The notes beneath the pieces are model-generated. The model ran no database searches. It saw nothing but the letters and a program-made list of their open reading frames with translations, and had not been told where the DNA came from. Positions 17,073-25,565 of a stretch of 64,000 nt of DNA are shown here, one piece after another. Made by a program: the position numbers and the translations under genes. Within the stretch, counting starts at the first letter, position 1. The number at the start of each line of letters is the position of its first letter. This DNA comes from Bosea sp. AS-1 (lineage in GTDB: Bacteria; Pseudomonadota; Alphaproteobacteria; Rhizobiales; Beijerinckiaceae). Where the stretch lies: the NCBI RefSeq assembly GCF_002220095.1, contig NZ_CP022372.1:5148501-5212500 (forward strand), in the 5' to 3' direction.

Positions 17073-18491
17073 TTATCGGAAGAACAGGAAGGTCTGCAGG
17101 ATGAAGACCGGGATCAGGATCCCGCCCGACCAGAGCATGTAGCCGAAGAAGCTCGGCATCGCGACCTTGCGGTCCTTGGCGATGGCATAGACCATGAAGT
17201 TCGGCGCATTGCCGATATAGGTGTTGGCGCCCATGAAGACGGCGCCGCCCGAGATCGCCGCCAGCGTCAGCGCTCCCGTGGTCATCAGCTCCTTGGCATT
17301 GCCGCCGGCCAGCTCGAAGAAGACGAGATAGGTCGGGGCATTGTCGAGGAAGGAGGACAGAGCACCGGTCAGCCAGAAATAGGCGGCGGTGTTGTGGCTA
17401 CCATCGGGGTGATTGACCAGCGAGACGAGCCCGGCGAAGGCGCCGTCGCGTCCGGCCTGCAGCATCGCCAGCACCGGGATGATGCAGATGAAGATGCCGG
17501 CGAAGAGCTTGGCAACCTCGAGGATCGGCCCCCAGGAAAACTCGTTGCCGGCGCGCACCTGCTTCGGCGTCAGCCAGAGCGACAGGCCGGCAAGCCCGAG
17601 CAGGATGAGGTCGCGCACGAGGTCCTGCAGCTCGACATGCACGCCGTGGATGTCGAAGACCACGCCCGGCTTCCAGCTGGCGGAGAGCAGGATCGCGCCG
17701 ATGACGCCGGCGAGCAGCGGAAGATTGACCTTGCCCCAGAGCTTCAGATCGCGATCCGGCGTCGGGTCCTTCAGCGGCGGGAGGCTGTCATCCCTGCGAT
17801 AGAGCCAGCTGTCGATCGCATAGAACAGGGCGAGCAGGACGACGACGGCGAAACCCGTCTCGGGCAGCAGGTGCTGGGTCGTCCAGAAGAAGTCGACGCC
17901 ACGCAGGAAGCCGAGGAAGAGCGGCGGGTCGCCGAGCGGCGTCAACGAGCCGCCGATGTTCGAGACGAGGAAGATGAAGAAGACCACGACGTGGACGTTG
18001 TGGCGCCGGTTGTCGTTGGCGCGCAGCAGCGGCCGTATCAGGATCATCGAGGCGCCGGTGGTACCGACGATGCTGGCCATCACCGTGCCGATCGCGAGGA
18101 TGACCGTGTTGGTCGCCGGCGAGCCGTGCAAATTGCCCGTGATCAGGATGCCGCCAGCGATGGTGAAGAGCGCGAACAGCAGGATGATGAAGGGCAGGTA
18201 TTCGAGCAGCGCCGTGTGCAATACGGCCCCGAGCGAAGCATCGAAGCCGCGCAGCAGCACCAGCGGCACGAGCAGCAGCAGCGCCCAGAAGGCTGCGAAC
18301 TTGCCGTAGTGAAGCTCCCAGAGATGGTGGAACAGGATCGGCCCGAGCGCGATCGAAAGCAGCATGCCGGCGAAGGGGAATGCCCAGAGCGGCCCCATCG
18401 TCGCACCGCCGATATCGCCGGCGGCGAGCGCCGCGCTGGATATCAGGCACAGGACACCGGCGCCGGCGAGCGCCTTCCACCATCGCGTCAT
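17073..18491 (-). CDS. nhaD: NhaD-family Na+/H+ antiporter
   Basis: 472-residue polytopic inner-membrane protein of the ion transporter superfamily, with a signal-like first helix and roughly a dozen further helices. Family features include GTTGASMILIRPLLRAN, FLVSNIGGSLTPLGDPPLFLGFL and SSFLDNAPTYLVFFELA. NhaD exchanges cytoplasmic Na+ for external H+. It begins 11 bases after the stop of the TRAP large permease on the same strand, with a GGGAG site, so it is the third gene of that operon. TRAP carriers import substrate with Na+, and an antiporter in the same transcript could return that Na+; this link is inference. Confidence 0.85.
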   Translation of the reverse strand: MTRWWKALAGAGVLCLISSAALAAGDIGGATMGPLWAFPFAGMLLSIALGPILFHHLWELHYGKFAAFWALLLLVPLVLLRGFDASLGAVLHTALLEYLPFIILLFALFTIAGGILITGNLHGSPATNTVILAIGTVMASIVGTTGASMILIRPLLRANDNRRHNVHVVVFFIFLVSNIGGSLTPLGDPPLFLGFLRGVDFFWTTQHLLPETGFAVVVLLALFYAIDSWLYRRDDSLPPLKDPTPDRDLKLWGKVNLPLLAGVIGAILLSASWKPGVVFDIHGVHVELQDLVRDLILLGLAGLSLWLTPKQVRAGNEFSWGPILEVAKLFAGIFICIIPVLAMLQAGRDGAFAGLVSLVNHPDGSHNTAAYFWLTGALSSFLDNAPTYLVFFELAGGNAKELMTTGALTLAAISGGAVFMGANTYIGNAPNFMVYAIAKDRKVAMPSFFGYMLWSGGILIPVFILQTFLFFR

Positions 18492-18502
18492 GACACTCCC
18501 TT

Positions 18503-20326
18503 TTACGGCTTGGGCGCTTCAATGGTCGGCGGGGCGGAGAAGTCGAAGCCGCCCGGGCCGCCGATACTGGGGACCTGGATCGAGTCGAACTGCTTGTCGA
18601 TCGCCTTCTGATCGAGCTGAACCGCCGACGCCTTGTAGTGCATCACCATGCTCGGGAAGATCACGACGAGCGCGACCATGATGAGCTGGATGATCACGAA
18701 AGGCACCGCGCCCCAGTAGATCTGGCCGGTGGTGACCGGCTCCATCATCTTGCCGGTGACGCGGTCCTTGTAGGCGCTCTTGGGCGCGACCGAGCGCAGG
18801 AAGAACAGCGCGAAGCCGAAGGGCGGATGCATGAACGAGGTCTGCATGTTCACGCCCAGGATGACGCCGAACCAGATCAGGTCGATGCCGAGCTTCTCCG
18901 CCGCCGGGCCGAGCAGCGGCACGATGATGAAGGCGAGCTCGAAGAAATCGAGGAAGAACGCGAGCACGAAGACGAGCAGGTTGACGACGATCAGGAAGCC
19001 CGTCGAGCCGCCCGGCAGGCCGACCAGCAGGTGCTCGACCCAGACATGGCCATTGACGCCATAGAAGGTCAGCGAGAAGACGCGCGCGCCGACGAGGATG
19101 AAGAGCACGAAGGCCGAGAGCTTCGCGGTCGACTCCGTCGCCTGCTTCAGCAGGTCGAAGGTCATGCGCCTCTTGCCCAAGGCGAGCAGGATCGCGCCGG
19201 CCGCGCCCATGGCGCCGCCTTCGGTCGGTGTCGCGACGCCGATGAAGATCGTGCCCAGCACCAGGAAGATCAGCGCCAGCGGGGGCACCATCACGAAGAT
19301 CACCTGCTCGGTCATGCGCGAGAGCAGGTTGAGGCGCAGCAGCTTGTTCAGCAGCGCGATCACGAAGGCGATCGCGACCATCAGCGACATGGTCAGCACG
19401 ACGAAGTCGGAGCCGGCCTTCACCTGCGTGAACATCTTCATGTAGGTGTAGGCCAGCGCGAAAGCGAGGATCGCCACGACGAGCAACGAGAAGCGGCGCG
19501 TCTTGCCGTCGGCGTCGCGCAGGGTCTGCGCCTCCGGCGGCAGGCCGGGAGCACGCGACGGAGCCACGATGGTGATGATGAAGACGTAGCCGGCATAGAG
19601 CGCCGACAGCACCAGGCCTGGAATGAAGGCGCCCTCATACATGTCGCCGACCGAGCGACCGAGCTGGTCGGCGAGCACAATCAGCACCAGCGAAGGCGGG
19701 ATGATCTGTGCCAGCGTACCCGAGGCCGCGATGACGCCGGAGGCAAGGCGCCGGTCATAGCCGTAGCGCAGCATGATCGGCAGCGAGATCAGGCCCATCG
19801 AGATGACTGAGGCCGCGACGACGCCGGTGGTGGCGGCGAGCAGCGCGCCGACGAACACAACCGCGTAGGCGAGACCGCCGCGCACCGGGCCGAAGAGCTG
19901 GCCGATGGTGTCGAGCAGATCCTCGGCCATGCCGGAGCGTTCGAGGATCAGGCCCATGAAGGTGAAGAACGGCACCGCCAGCAGCACGTCGTTGTTCATC
20001 GTGCCGTAGATGCGTTCGGGCAGCGCCTGCAGGAAGTTCTCCTGGAACAGGCCGAGATCGATGCCGATCAGCGCGAAGAGCAGGCCGTTGGCGGCGAGCG
20101 CAAAGGCGACCGGATAGCCGAGCAGCAGGAAGACGACGAGCGTCGCGAACATCACCGGCGCCATATTGACGCGCAGGAAGTCGCCGATGCCGCCGCCCGC
20201 CGCGAAGGCATCGCCGGTGTGCAGGCCGAAGAAGGCAAGGGTGGTGAGAGCCAGCAGCAAGCCGGCGACGCGCGGGAAGCGATGAGCGTGCATGGGACGT
20301 TTCCGGACTTCTTGCGGGCCGCTCAC
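18503..20326 (-). CDS. dctM: TRAP transporter large permease (DctM family, mannitol/chloroaromatic type)
   Basis: Large transmembrane subunit of a tripartite ATP-independent periplasmic transporter, 607 residues. The DctM core starts at VMFATLVVFLLLGYPVAFAL and includes VPFFTFMGLILERSGMAEDLL, SGTLAQIIPPSLVLIVLADQ and PTEGGAMGAAGA. It is longer than a typical DctM (about 430 residues) because of an N-terminal signal-like segment and an insertion after the first half, as in the FcbT3-like branch. It catalyses Na+-coupled substrate uptake together with DctQ and a periplasmic DctP. ATG 20326 overlaps the dctQ stop by 4 bp. No dctP is found in the window, so the substrate cannot be inferred. Confidence 0.88.
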   Translation of the reverse strand: MSGPQEVRKRPMHAHRFPRVAGLLLALTTLAFFGLHTGDAFAAGGGIGDFLRVNMAPVMFATLVVFLLLGYPVAFALAANGLLFALIGIDLGLFQENFLQALPERIYGTMNNDVLLAVPFFTFMGLILERSGMAEDLLDTIGQLFGPVRGGLAYAVVFVGALLAATTGVVAASVISMGLISLPIMLRYGYDRRLASGVIAASGTLAQIIPPSLVLIVLADQLGRSVGDMYEGAFIPGLVLSALYAGYVFIITIVAPSRAPGLPPEAQTLRDADGKTRRFSLLVVAILAFALAYTYMKMFTQVKAGSDFVVLTMSLMVAIAFVIALLNKLLRLNLLSRMTEQVIFVMVPPLALIFLVLGTIFIGVATPTEGGAMGAAGAILLALGKRRMTFDLLKQATESTAKLSAFVLFILVGARVFSLTFYGVNGHVWVEHLLVGLPGGSTGFLIVVNLLVFVLAFFLDFFELAFIIVPLLGPAAEKLGIDLIWFGVILGVNMQTSFMHPPFGFALFFLRSVAPKSAYKDRVTGKMMEPVTTGQIYWGAVPFVIIQLIMVALVVIFPSMVMHYKASAVQLDQKAIDKQFDSIQVPSIGGPGGFDFSAPPTIEAPKP

Positions 20327-20919
20327 GAGGCGAGGCCCTGTTCCTTGGCTTGCTCGAGCAGACGCTGGGCTTCCGCCTCCGCCGCGGCGTGCCCGCCGTG
20401 AAGCTCGTCATCGGCCAGGTCGCCGCGCATGATCGCGATCTGCTTGATGATCTCGGAGATGCCCTGGAAGGTCAGCATCACGAAGCCGATCACCACGAGG
20501 CCCTTGGCCGGCCATTGCGGCAGGCCGCCGGCCGAAAGCGACTGCTCGTTGATCTCATAGGAGCGCAGGAAGAACGGCACCGAGTGATAGACGATCAGCA
20601 CGCAGAACGGCATCAGGAAGAGCAGATGACCGAGCAGCTCGATCCATTGCCGCACGCGACGCGGCAACAGGTTGTTCACGATGTCGATGCGGATGTGCTC
20701 CTTCACCTGCATCGTCCAGGACGCGCACATCAGGAACACCGCGCCGAACAGCATCCATTGCAGCTCGAGCCATGAATTCGACGAAACGTTGAAGACCTTG
20801 CGAACGATCGCATTGACCGCCGCAACAATCACCGCGACCAGAATCAGCCACGCGATCTTCCGGCCTATGAAGCCGTTCACCGCATCAATGATCCGGCTCA
20901 ATGCTAGGAGACCCTTCAC
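20323..20919 (-). CDS. dctQ: TRAP transporter small permease (DctQ family)
   Basis: Small membrane subunit of the TRAP carrier, 198 residues with four predicted helices. Typical features are FIGRKIAWLILVAVIVAAVNAIVRKVF, NSWLELQWMLFGAVFLMCASWTMQVKEHIRIDI and the RVRQWIELLGHL region. GTG 20919 follows a purine-rich GGGGGAGCGAG site. It is the first gene of the dctQ-dctM-nhaD operon. The C-terminal 40 residues are charged and cytoplasmic. Confidence 0.87.
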   Translation of the reverse strand: MKGLLALSRIIDAVNGFIGRKIAWLILVAVIVAAVNAIVRKVFNVSSNSWLELQWMLFGAVFLMCASWTMQVKEHIRIDIVNNLLPRRVRQWIELLGHLLFLMPFCVLIVYHSVPFFLRSYEINEQSLSAGGLPQWPAKGLVVIGFVMLTFQGISEIIKQIAIMRGDLADDELHGGHAAAEAEAQRLLEQAKEQGLAS

Positions 20920-21220
20920 AGCCTCGCTCCCCCGTCGCGATGCGCTGGCCCGGTCATGCTTCGCCCGTCTGCCGGCTATGCGCTGTTTGTGGGGGGATCG
21001 GTATAGGAGCGCATGGCCGGGCGCAAGACGGGGGGCGTCTCATCCATTGGACGAAAGGCGCAGGCTCCCTCCGCGGCCGAGCAGGCCCTCGATTCAGGGC
21101 TGGGCGGGCATTTTCGGGCCGTGGAACGGGTGGCGGAGAAGGATCATTATGTCGCCATTCATTTCTGGAGAACAATATTCCCGGTTACCCGCTCCCGCCC
21201 GCGACTGATTCGAGCCCTCC
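20920..21220. promoter_or_regulatory. Divergent intergenic region between dctQ and the amidotransferase
   Basis: About 300 bases that must hold the promoters of the TRAP operon (leftward) and the amidotransferase gene (rightward). A reading frame starting at ATG 21013 runs into the amidotransferase in another frame, but its product looks like no protein family I know. I see no strong palindrome or terminator. Confidence 0.4.
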
Positions 21221-22009
21221 ATGTGCCGCTTCCTCGCCTATTCAGGCGTTCCGGTCTTCCTCGAGGATTTCGTCGCCTCGCCCTGTCATTCGCTGATCCA
21301 CCAGTCGCTCCATGCCGAGGAGGCCAAAACCGGCACCAATGGCGACGGCTTCGGCGTCGGCTGGTACGGCGAGCGCTCGGAGCCTGGGCAGTATCGCGAG
21401 GTCAGGCCGGCCTGGTCGGACGAGAACCTGCTCTCGATCGCTCGGCAGGTGCGCTCGCACCTGTTCTTCGCCCATGTCAGGGCCGCGACCGGCACCGCAA
21501 CGACGCGGGCGAACTGCCACCCCTTCGTCCATGATCGCTATCTCTTCATGCATAACGGCCAGATCGGTGGCTACGGCACGATCCGCCGCAAGCTGGAGAA
21601 CCTGATTCCGGATGCGCTCTACGCCGCTAGGGCGGGCTCCACCGATTCCGAGGCGATCTTCCTGCTGGCCATCGCGCAGATGGCGCACGGCCTCGGCCCC
21701 GGCGAGGCGCTGGCCACCGCGTTGTCGACGGCACTCGCGCTGATGCAGGAAGCCGGCACATCCGAGCCGCTGCGCTGCGCCGCCGCGCTCGCGGACGGCG
21801 AGACCATCCATGCGGTGCGCTGGTCCTCCGATGCCCGGCCGCCCAGCCTCTATGTCTGCGCGCGGGCCGACAGCGTCGTAATCGCTTCGGAGCCGGTCGA
21901 TGCGGCCCGCGAGTGCTGGCAGGCCCTACCCTGCAACACGCTGGTCACGGTGAAGGGCGGCGCCGTGGAGTTCAGCCCCTTCGAGGTCGGGCTGCGCCAG
22001 GCCGCCTGA
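21221..22009 (+). CDS. Class II glutamine amidotransferase (EgtC/YafJ-like)
   Basis: 262-residue N-terminal-nucleophile amidohydrolase. After removal of Met1, Cys2 (MCRFLAYSG) would be the catalytic nucleophile; NGDGFGVGWY, FFAHVRAATGT, NCHPFVHDRYLFMHNGQIGG and STDSEAIFLL are the standard glutamine-binding and oxyanion motifs. Members include EgtC, which hydrolyses gamma-glutamyl-cysteine sulfoxide in ergothioneine synthesis, but no egtB or egtD is nearby, so the substrate is unknown. It is preceded by the TRAP operon in the opposite direction. Confidence 0.85.
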   Translation: MCRFLAYSGVPVFLEDFVASPCHSLIHQSLHAEEAKTGTNGDGFGVGWYGERSEPGQYREVRPAWSDENLLSIARQVRSHLFFAHVRAATGTATTRANCHPFVHDRYLFMHNGQIGGYGTIRRKLENLIPDALYAARAGSTDSEAIFLLAIAQMAHGLGPGEALATALSTALALMQEAGTSEPLRCAAALADGETIHAVRWSSDARPPSLYVCARADSVVIASEPVDAARECWQALPCNTLVTVKGGAVEFSPFEVGLRQAA

Positions 22010-22160
22010 GCCGGCGGACAGCCTCGCCATCGCTTCGCGCCACCACCGGTTCCGGCGCGACGGCCATGCGCCCCACGCGCTCGCAACTCTGCGGTTGCCT
22101 TCCTACGTCGGGAGCCTAGCCTTGGCCGACAAGGCGGCTTCCAGGGAAAGGCGACGCGCG

Positions 22161-23816
22161 ATGAAGAAGGGTTCCGATCTTCTGATCGAGGCGCTGGAGA
22201 ACGAGGGCGTCGAGCGCGTCTTCGGTGTTCCGGGCGAAGAAAATCTCGACGTTCTCGAATCCCTGCGCCGCTCGAAGATCGAGCTGGTGCTGACGCGGCA
22301 CGAGCAGGCCGCCGCCTTCATGGCCGCGACCCATGGCAGGCTCACCGGCAAGCCCGGCGTCTGCCTCGCGACGCTCGGCCCGGGCGCGCTCAATTTCTCG
22401 ACGGGTGCGGCCTATGCCCATCTCGGCGCCATGCCGATGATCCTGATCACCGGGCAGAAGGCGATCATGACCGCCAAGCAGGCGCGCTTCCAGATCGTCG
22501 ACGTCGTCGCCTCGATGCGGCCGCTGACCAAGATGACCCGCCAGATCGTCAGCCCGGCCAGCATCCCCGCGACGGTGCGCGATGCCTTCCGCGTCGCCAT
22601 GGAGGAGCGGCCCGGCCCGGTCCATCTCGAACTGCCGGAGGATGTCGCTGGCGAGGAGATCGAGGATGTCCCGCTGATCCCGGTCCATCCGCTCGACCAG
22701 CCGGTCGCTCCCGCAGTGGCGCTCGACCGCGCGGCGGAGATGATCCTCGCCGCCAGGCGCCCGCTGGTGATGATCGGTGCCGCCGGCAATCGGCCGCGCC
22801 TTGTCGAGCCGCTCTCGGCCTTCGTGCGCAAGATGGGCGTGCCGTTCTTCAACACCCAGATGGGCAAAGGCGCGGTCACCGGCGGCTCCAACCTCTATCT
22901 CGGCACCGCCGCCCTGTCCGAAGGCGACTACGTCCATGAAGCCGTGGCGGCGGCCGACCTGATCATCGCCGTCGGCCACGACACGGTGGAGAAGCCGCCT
23001 TTCCTGATGCGCTCGGCCGGCGGGCCGAAGGTCATCCATGTCAGCTACCAGTCGGCCACCGTCGAGCAGGTCTACCATCCGGATGCCGAGGTGGTCGGCG
23101 ACATCGGCGCGAGCGTAACGGCACTGGCCGAGCGGCTCGGCGGCAAACTGCCCGAGCAGACGAAGCTCCTGGAGTTGCGCCAGCGCATCCTGGCGAAGAT
23201 CAACGACCGCTCCGAGGAGGACCGCTTCCCGGTAACGCCGCAGCGGCTCGTCCACGACGTGCGCGCGGTGATGCCGGAGGACGGCATGGTCTGCCTCGAC
23301 AACGGCATGTACAAGATCTGGTTCGCGCGGAACTACCGCACCCATGTCGCCAACACGCTGCTGCTCGACAACGCGCTGGCGACGATGGGCGCCGGTCTGC
23401 CCTCGGCGATGATGGCGGCGCTTCTGCACCCGCGCCGGCGCGTCATGGCAGTGTGCGGCGACGGCGGGTTCATGATGAACTCGCAGGAGTTGGAGACGGC
23501 AGTCAGGCTCAAGCTCAACCTCGTCGTGCTCGTGCTCAACGACGGCGCCTACGGCATGATCCGCTGGAAGCAGGCCGTCGACAGCTTCCCCGATTTCGGC
23601 ATGACCTTCGGTAACCCCGACTTCGTGCGCTACGCCGAGGCCTATGGCGCCAAGGGCTCGCGCGTGACCTCGGCCGAGGCGCTGGTGCCGACGCTGGAGG
23701 CCGCGTTCAAGGGCGGCGGCGTCCATCTCGTCGACTGCCCGATCGACTATTCCGAGAACACGCGCGTCCTCGTCGAGGAGCTGCGCAACAAGGTGCCGGA
23801 CGTCGATCTGGCCTGA
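22161..23816 (+). CDS. Thiamine pyrophosphate-dependent acetolactate synthase-like enzyme
   Basis: 551 residues from ATG 22161. The three TPP-enzyme domains are clear: catalytic Glu48 in LTRHEQAAAFMA; a central domain with ARRPLVMIGAAGNRP; and the C-terminal TPP motif GDGGFMMNSQELETAVRLKL ending in the conserved Asn of VLND. It is closest to acetolactate synthase large subunits of catabolic type. No ilvN regulatory subunit or alsD is nearby, so branched-chain synthesis is doubtful; a decarboxylase or ligase acting on another 2-oxoacid is possible. The downstream aldehyde dehydrogenase suggests an aldehyde product, but a long palindrome separates the two genes. Confidence 0.8.
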   Translation: MKKGSDLLIEALENEGVERVFGVPGEENLDVLESLRRSKIELVLTRHEQAAAFMAATHGRLTGKPGVCLATLGPGALNFSTGAAYAHLGAMPMILITGQKAIMTAKQARFQIVDVVASMRPLTKMTRQIVSPASIPATVRDAFRVAMEERPGPVHLELPEDVAGEEIEDVPLIPVHPLDQPVAPAVALDRAAEMILAARRPLVMIGAAGNRPRLVEPLSAFVRKMGVPFFNTQMGKGAVTGGSNLYLGTAALSEGDYVHEAVAAADLIIAVGHDTVEKPPFLMRSAGGPKVIHVSYQSATVEQVYHPDAEVVGDIGASVTALAERLGGKLPEQTKLLELRQRILAKINDRSEEDRFPVTPQRLVHDVRAVMPEDGMVCLDNGMYKIWFARNYRTHVANTLLLDNALATMGAGLPSAMMAALLHPRRRVMAVCGDGGFMMNSQELETAVRLKLNLVVLVLNDGAYGMIRWKQAVDSFPDFGMTFGNPDFVRYAEAYGAKGSRVTSAEALVPTLEAAFKGGGVHLVDCPIDYSENTRVLVEELRNKVPDVDLA

Positions 23817-23960
23817 GAGACTGCTCGTCAACTCTACTGAGGCGGGCAACTGACGGTGTTTTCTACGCTTCCGGTGCTCACGTACTGACGTACGCTCCGC
23901 TCCGGTTCTCGAAAACACCGCCATTCGCCTCACCACAGCGAGTTGTCGAACAGCCTCTCA
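23813..23960. repeat. Long imperfect palindrome (REP/MITE-like) between TPP enzyme and aldehyde dehydrogenase
   Basis: Nearly the whole 23813-23960 interval folds on itself. The outer arms GAGAGACTGCTCGTCAACTC and GAGTTGTCGAACAGCCTCTC pair with three mismatches; then TGAGGCG pairs with CGCCTCA; CGGTGTTTTC (around 23852-23861) pairs with the complementary GAAAACACCG; the centre contains a GTACTGACGTAC core. No target-site duplication or gene is visible. It may act as a terminator or mRNA stabiliser for the upstream gene, or be a dispersed palindromic repeat. It overlaps the stop codon of the TPP-enzyme gene. Confidence 0.8.
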
Positions 23961-23995
23961 CCCTTCATGTCGAGAGCATTTGCAAGGAGACGACC

Positions 23996-25378
23996 ATGCT
24001 CCAGGTTGTTCAGGCTTATGACCGCGCGCCGATCACCGAGATCGAGACCGACGACGCGGCCGCGCTCGAACGCAAGCTGCAGGCCGCCCAGCAGGTCTTC
24101 GCGAACCGCGACGCCTGGCTGAAGCCGCATCAGCGCATCGCGATCCTGCGCAAGCTCGCCGGGTTGATGGAAGCCAGGCGCGACCATTTCGCCATGCAGA
24201 TCGCACGCGAGGGCGGCAAACCCCTGCCGGATGCGATCGTCGAGACGAACCGCGCCATCGACGGCGTCCACAACGCCGCCGACGAACTGCGCAACCTCTC
24301 CGGCCGCGAGATCCCGATGGGGCTCTCGGCAGCGGCGGATGGGCGCTGGGCCTTCACCACCAAGGAGCCGATCGGCATCGTCGCCGCGATCTCGGCCTTC
24401 AACCACCCGCTCAACCTGATCGTCCACCAGGTCGCGCCGGCAATCGCGACGGGCTGCCCCGTCATCGTCAAGCCGGCCGGCACGACGCCGCTCTGTTGCC
24501 TCGACTTCGTCAAACTGGTGCATGAGGCCGGCCTGCCGGAGGCATGGTGCCAGAGCTTCGTGCCCGTCGAGACCGCGCTGGCCGAAAAGCTCGCGACCGA
24601 TCCGCGCATCGCCTTCCTCAGCTTCATCGGCTCCGCCAAGGTCGGCTGGTACCTGCATTCGAAGCTCGCGCCCGGCGCCCGCTCGGCGCTGGAGCATGGC
24701 GGCGTCGCCCCGGCGATCGTCGACAAGAGCGCCAATCTCGACACGATCATCGAGCCGCTGGTGAAAGGCGGCTACTACCATGCCGGGCAGGTCTGCGTGT
24801 CGACGCAGCGCATCTATGTCCACGATTCCATCATCAACGACTTCACCGAGCGGCTGGTCGCACGGGTGAAGAAGCTGCGCACCGGTGACCCGACCCTGAA
24901 GGATACCGAGGTCGGCCCGCTGATCACGCCGAAGGAGGCCGACCGCATCGCCTCCTGGATCGACGAGGCGGTGAAGGGCGGCGCCAAGCTGCTGACCGGC
25001 GGCAAGCGCCTGTCCGAGACGACGCTGGAACCCACCGTTCTGGTCGATCCGGCGCCGGAAGCCCGCGTCTCGCGCGAAGAGATCTTCGGACCGGCCGTCG
25101 CGATCTACCGCTTTCGCGATCTCGACGACGCCATCGCCCGGGCGAATTCGCTGCCGGTCTCGTTCCAGTCGAGCATCTTCGCGCAGGACATCGATGTCGC
25201 GCTGCGCGCCGCCAACCGGCTCGAAGCCTCGGCGGTGATGGTCAACGATCCGACGAGCTTCCGCGTCGACTGGATGCCCTTCGCCGGGCGGCGCGTCTCG
25301 GGCTATGGCACCGGCGGCATCCCCTACACGATGCACGACATGACGCAGGACAAGATGATCCTGCTGAAGCGGCCCTGA
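23996..25378 (+). CDS. Aldehyde dehydrogenase family protein
   Basis: 460-residue NAD(P)-dependent aldehyde dehydrogenase, cytoplasmic. Catalytic Cys267 lies in GQVCVSTQRIYV and general base Glu233 in LEHGGVAP; the usual ELGG is EHGG here. EPIGIVAAISAFNHPLNL and KPAGTTPL form the cofactor-binding region, and EEIFGPAVAIYRF is conserved. ATG 23996 follows AAGGAG. Substrate is unknown; adjacency to the TPP enzyme suggests that it oxidises an aldehyde from 2-oxoacid decarboxylation. A GC-rich stem at 25389-25413 follows it. Confidence 0.85.
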   Translation: MLQVVQAYDRAPITEIETDDAAALERKLQAAQQVFANRDAWLKPHQRIAILRKLAGLMEARRDHFAMQIAREGGKPLPDAIVETNRAIDGVHNAADELRNLSGREIPMGLSAAADGRWAFTTKEPIGIVAAISAFNHPLNLIVHQVAPAIATGCPVIVKPAGTTPLCCLDFVKLVHEAGLPEAWCQSFVPVETALAEKLATDPRIAFLSFIGSAKVGWYLHSKLAPGARSALEHGGVAPAIVDKSANLDTIIEPLVKGGYYHAGQVCVSTQRIYVHDSIINDFTERLVARVKKLRTGDPTLKDTEVGPLITPKEADRIASWIDEAVKGGAKLLTGGKRLSETTLEPTVLVDPAPEARVSREEIFGPAVAIYRFRDLDDAIARANSLPVSFQSSIFAQDIDVALRAANRLEASAVMVNDPTSFRVDWMPFAGRRVSGYGTGGIPYTMHDMTQDKMILLKRP

Positions 25379-25388
25379 GGTCCAACCT

Positions 25389-25413
25389 CCGCAGGCAGCC
25401 GGGCCGCCTGCGG
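25389..25413 (+). terminator. Candidate terminator after the aldehyde dehydrogenase
   Basis: A perfect 8-bp stem CCGCAGGC / GCCTGCGG with a 9-base loop begins 11 bases after the stop codon. No T run follows, so intrinsic termination is only possible. Confidence 0.45.
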
Positions 25414-25440
25414 GGCCCTTGCGACAAGAACATCAGCGAT

Positions 25441-25470
25441 TTCAGTAGTTTATCATCGTTCTAAACTGAA
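25441..25470. promoter_or_regulatory. AT-rich inverted repeat before the efe operon
   Basis: TTCAGT-AG-TTTA (from 25441) and TAAACTGAA (ending 25470) form an interrupted inverted repeat in an AT-rich patch about 100 bases before the efeU-like start. EfeUOB operons are iron-regulated, in Rhizobiales by Irr, RirA or Fur-type proteins. The sequence does not match any of their consensus sites well, so the regulator is unassigned. Confidence 0.4.
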
Positions 25471-25565
25471 CGGTTTCGGTTGACCTGCGCTCCCCGGGTG
25501 CCTAGGCACGGGGCATCTGTGCCGCGGACGGCAGCGCCCGCGACGCGCATCGTAGCTGGTTCGCC

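Noticed and set aside
21013..21534. Possible small gene before the amidotransferase
   Set aside because: It has an ATG after AGGAG but continues through the amidotransferase start in another frame and resembles no family.
22116..23936. 606-codon minus-strand frame opposite the TPP enzyme
   Set aside because: Runs through the palindrome and has no recognisable fold; the plus strand has the full TPP motif.
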